This document shows, piece by piece, positions 40,001 to 40,605 of a DNA stretch of 40,605 nucleotides. Source of the DNA: Bacteroidota bacterium. GTDB taxonomy: Bacteria > Bacteroidota > Ignavibacteria > Kryptoniales > JAKASW01. Each line of letters begins with the position of its first letter. The first letter of the stretch is position 1. The translations under genes were made by a program, and so were the position numbers. The stretch is taken from NCBI GenBank assembly GCA_021818875.1, contig JAKASW010000006.1:1-40605 (forward strand), written 5' to 3'. The notes beneath the pieces were generated by a model. It had not been told where the DNA came from and made no database searches. It was given only the letters and a program-made list of their open reading frames with translations.

Positions 40001-40605
40001 GCCGTTCCGGAAAAAACTCCCGTATTCGCAAAGAGCACGAATTTATTACTTGCTGCGCCGCCTGTTAGATTTACGTTGCCACCGATATTCCATGTGCAAC
40101 TGGCGGGAATTGTGTCGGCGGCATTGTTCAAGGGGTCACAAACACCAACGATGGTTGATATCGGAGTGGTTAAGTTTACATTCCCCATAATAGTGATTAT
40201 TCGTTGCACACTCGAATCAACTACATCAACACCTCTTACGGCATTATTGCCGCCGGTCCCTACTCCATTTACTGTCAAATCTCCCTTTACAACCAGATCG
40301 CCGCTAACTGCTCCGCTGGTTCCACCAGGTGCCACAGTTGAGTAAGTCAGATTCCCATATGGATAAGCTGCATTGATCGGAGAAGGACCATGATATACAA
40401 CTGTACTGGTCGTTGCCGCCGTCCACGCAGTGGCTGGCATAGTCCCACCGTTCGTCTTGGTAGTGGTAAGAACTGCACCGGCGTCCAACGTTACGCTTGC
40501 GCAGGTATCTCCGTTCGCGCAAGTCACCGAGTCAGTTCCCAAAATCTCCACGCTGTCGGAACTTGTCGGTACAACACCGCCTGCCCATGTCGACGCGGAA
40601 CTCCA
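37048..40605 (-). CDS. Large secreted repeat protein (>=1185 aa in window) with FnIII-like domain and T9SS type A sorting domain; runs off right edge
   Basis: Frame open to the window edge ([23 protein letters not shown]...). Two ~492-aa repeats, then FnIII-like region and [27 protein letters not shown]...ATRKMLFLK. Confidence 0.9.
   Translation of the reverse strand, partial: [1185 protein letters not shown]
37688..40605 (-). repeat. Tandem intragenic duplication, period 1476 bp (492 aa)
   Basis: 'tgtcgga' and surrounding text recur exactly 1476 nt apart (40560 vs 39084). Repeat unit starts at WSS(A/T)STW (40605 and 39129). [30 protein letters not shown] and GFTSF all recur. Confidence 0.9.

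Noticed and set aside
1-40605. CRISPR arrays, tRNA/rRNA genes, transposases or phage genes
   Set aside because: No regularly spaced repeats, tRNA-like cloverleafs, or recognisable transposase/integrase proteins noticed by eye; a tRNAscan/ISfinder run was not possible.

Overview
This 40.6-kb window is coded almost entirely on the minus strand (transcription right to left). It looks like a carbohydrate/organosulfur catabolic island from a bacterium with type IX secretion; the '[10 protein letters not shown]' C-terminal sorting domains point to the Bacteroidota/Ignavibacteria-like group. In transcription order it encodes:
- a tandem-repeat T9SS surface protein (off the right edge), a GxGYxYP-family T9SS protein, a TonB-dependent receptor with no SusD partner, and a beta-helix T9SS protein;
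- a Tat-type GH2, a Tat-type Cys-sulfatase and its anaerobic maturase;
- a mannitol-DH-family protein, E2, fused E1 alpha/beta, a Zn-dehydrogenase and transaldolase;
- a GH92 interrupted by one in-frame TAA, and a decayed FucP-type MFS pseudogene;
- an SerA/SlcC-like dehydrogenase, an aldehyde dehydrogenase, a FucI-like isomerase, a PFK-family kinase, a mutarotase, a Cgl0159-family aldolase and an SSS symporter;
- a SuyA/SuyB-like (UxaA superfamily) pair and an Ldh/ComC-like dehydrogenase (off the left edge).

The main hypothesis is that the left ~12 kb encodes a non-canonical sulfosugar pathway, sulfo-EMP-like. In it, a FucI-type isomerase, a PfkA-type kinase and a Cgl0159-type aldolase would replace YihS, YihV and YihT. 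It would be followed by sulfolactaldehyde oxidation, SlcC/ComC stereo-inversion and SuyAB C-S lysis to pyruvate and sulfite. This is inference from family recognition and gene order by eye; no database search was run.
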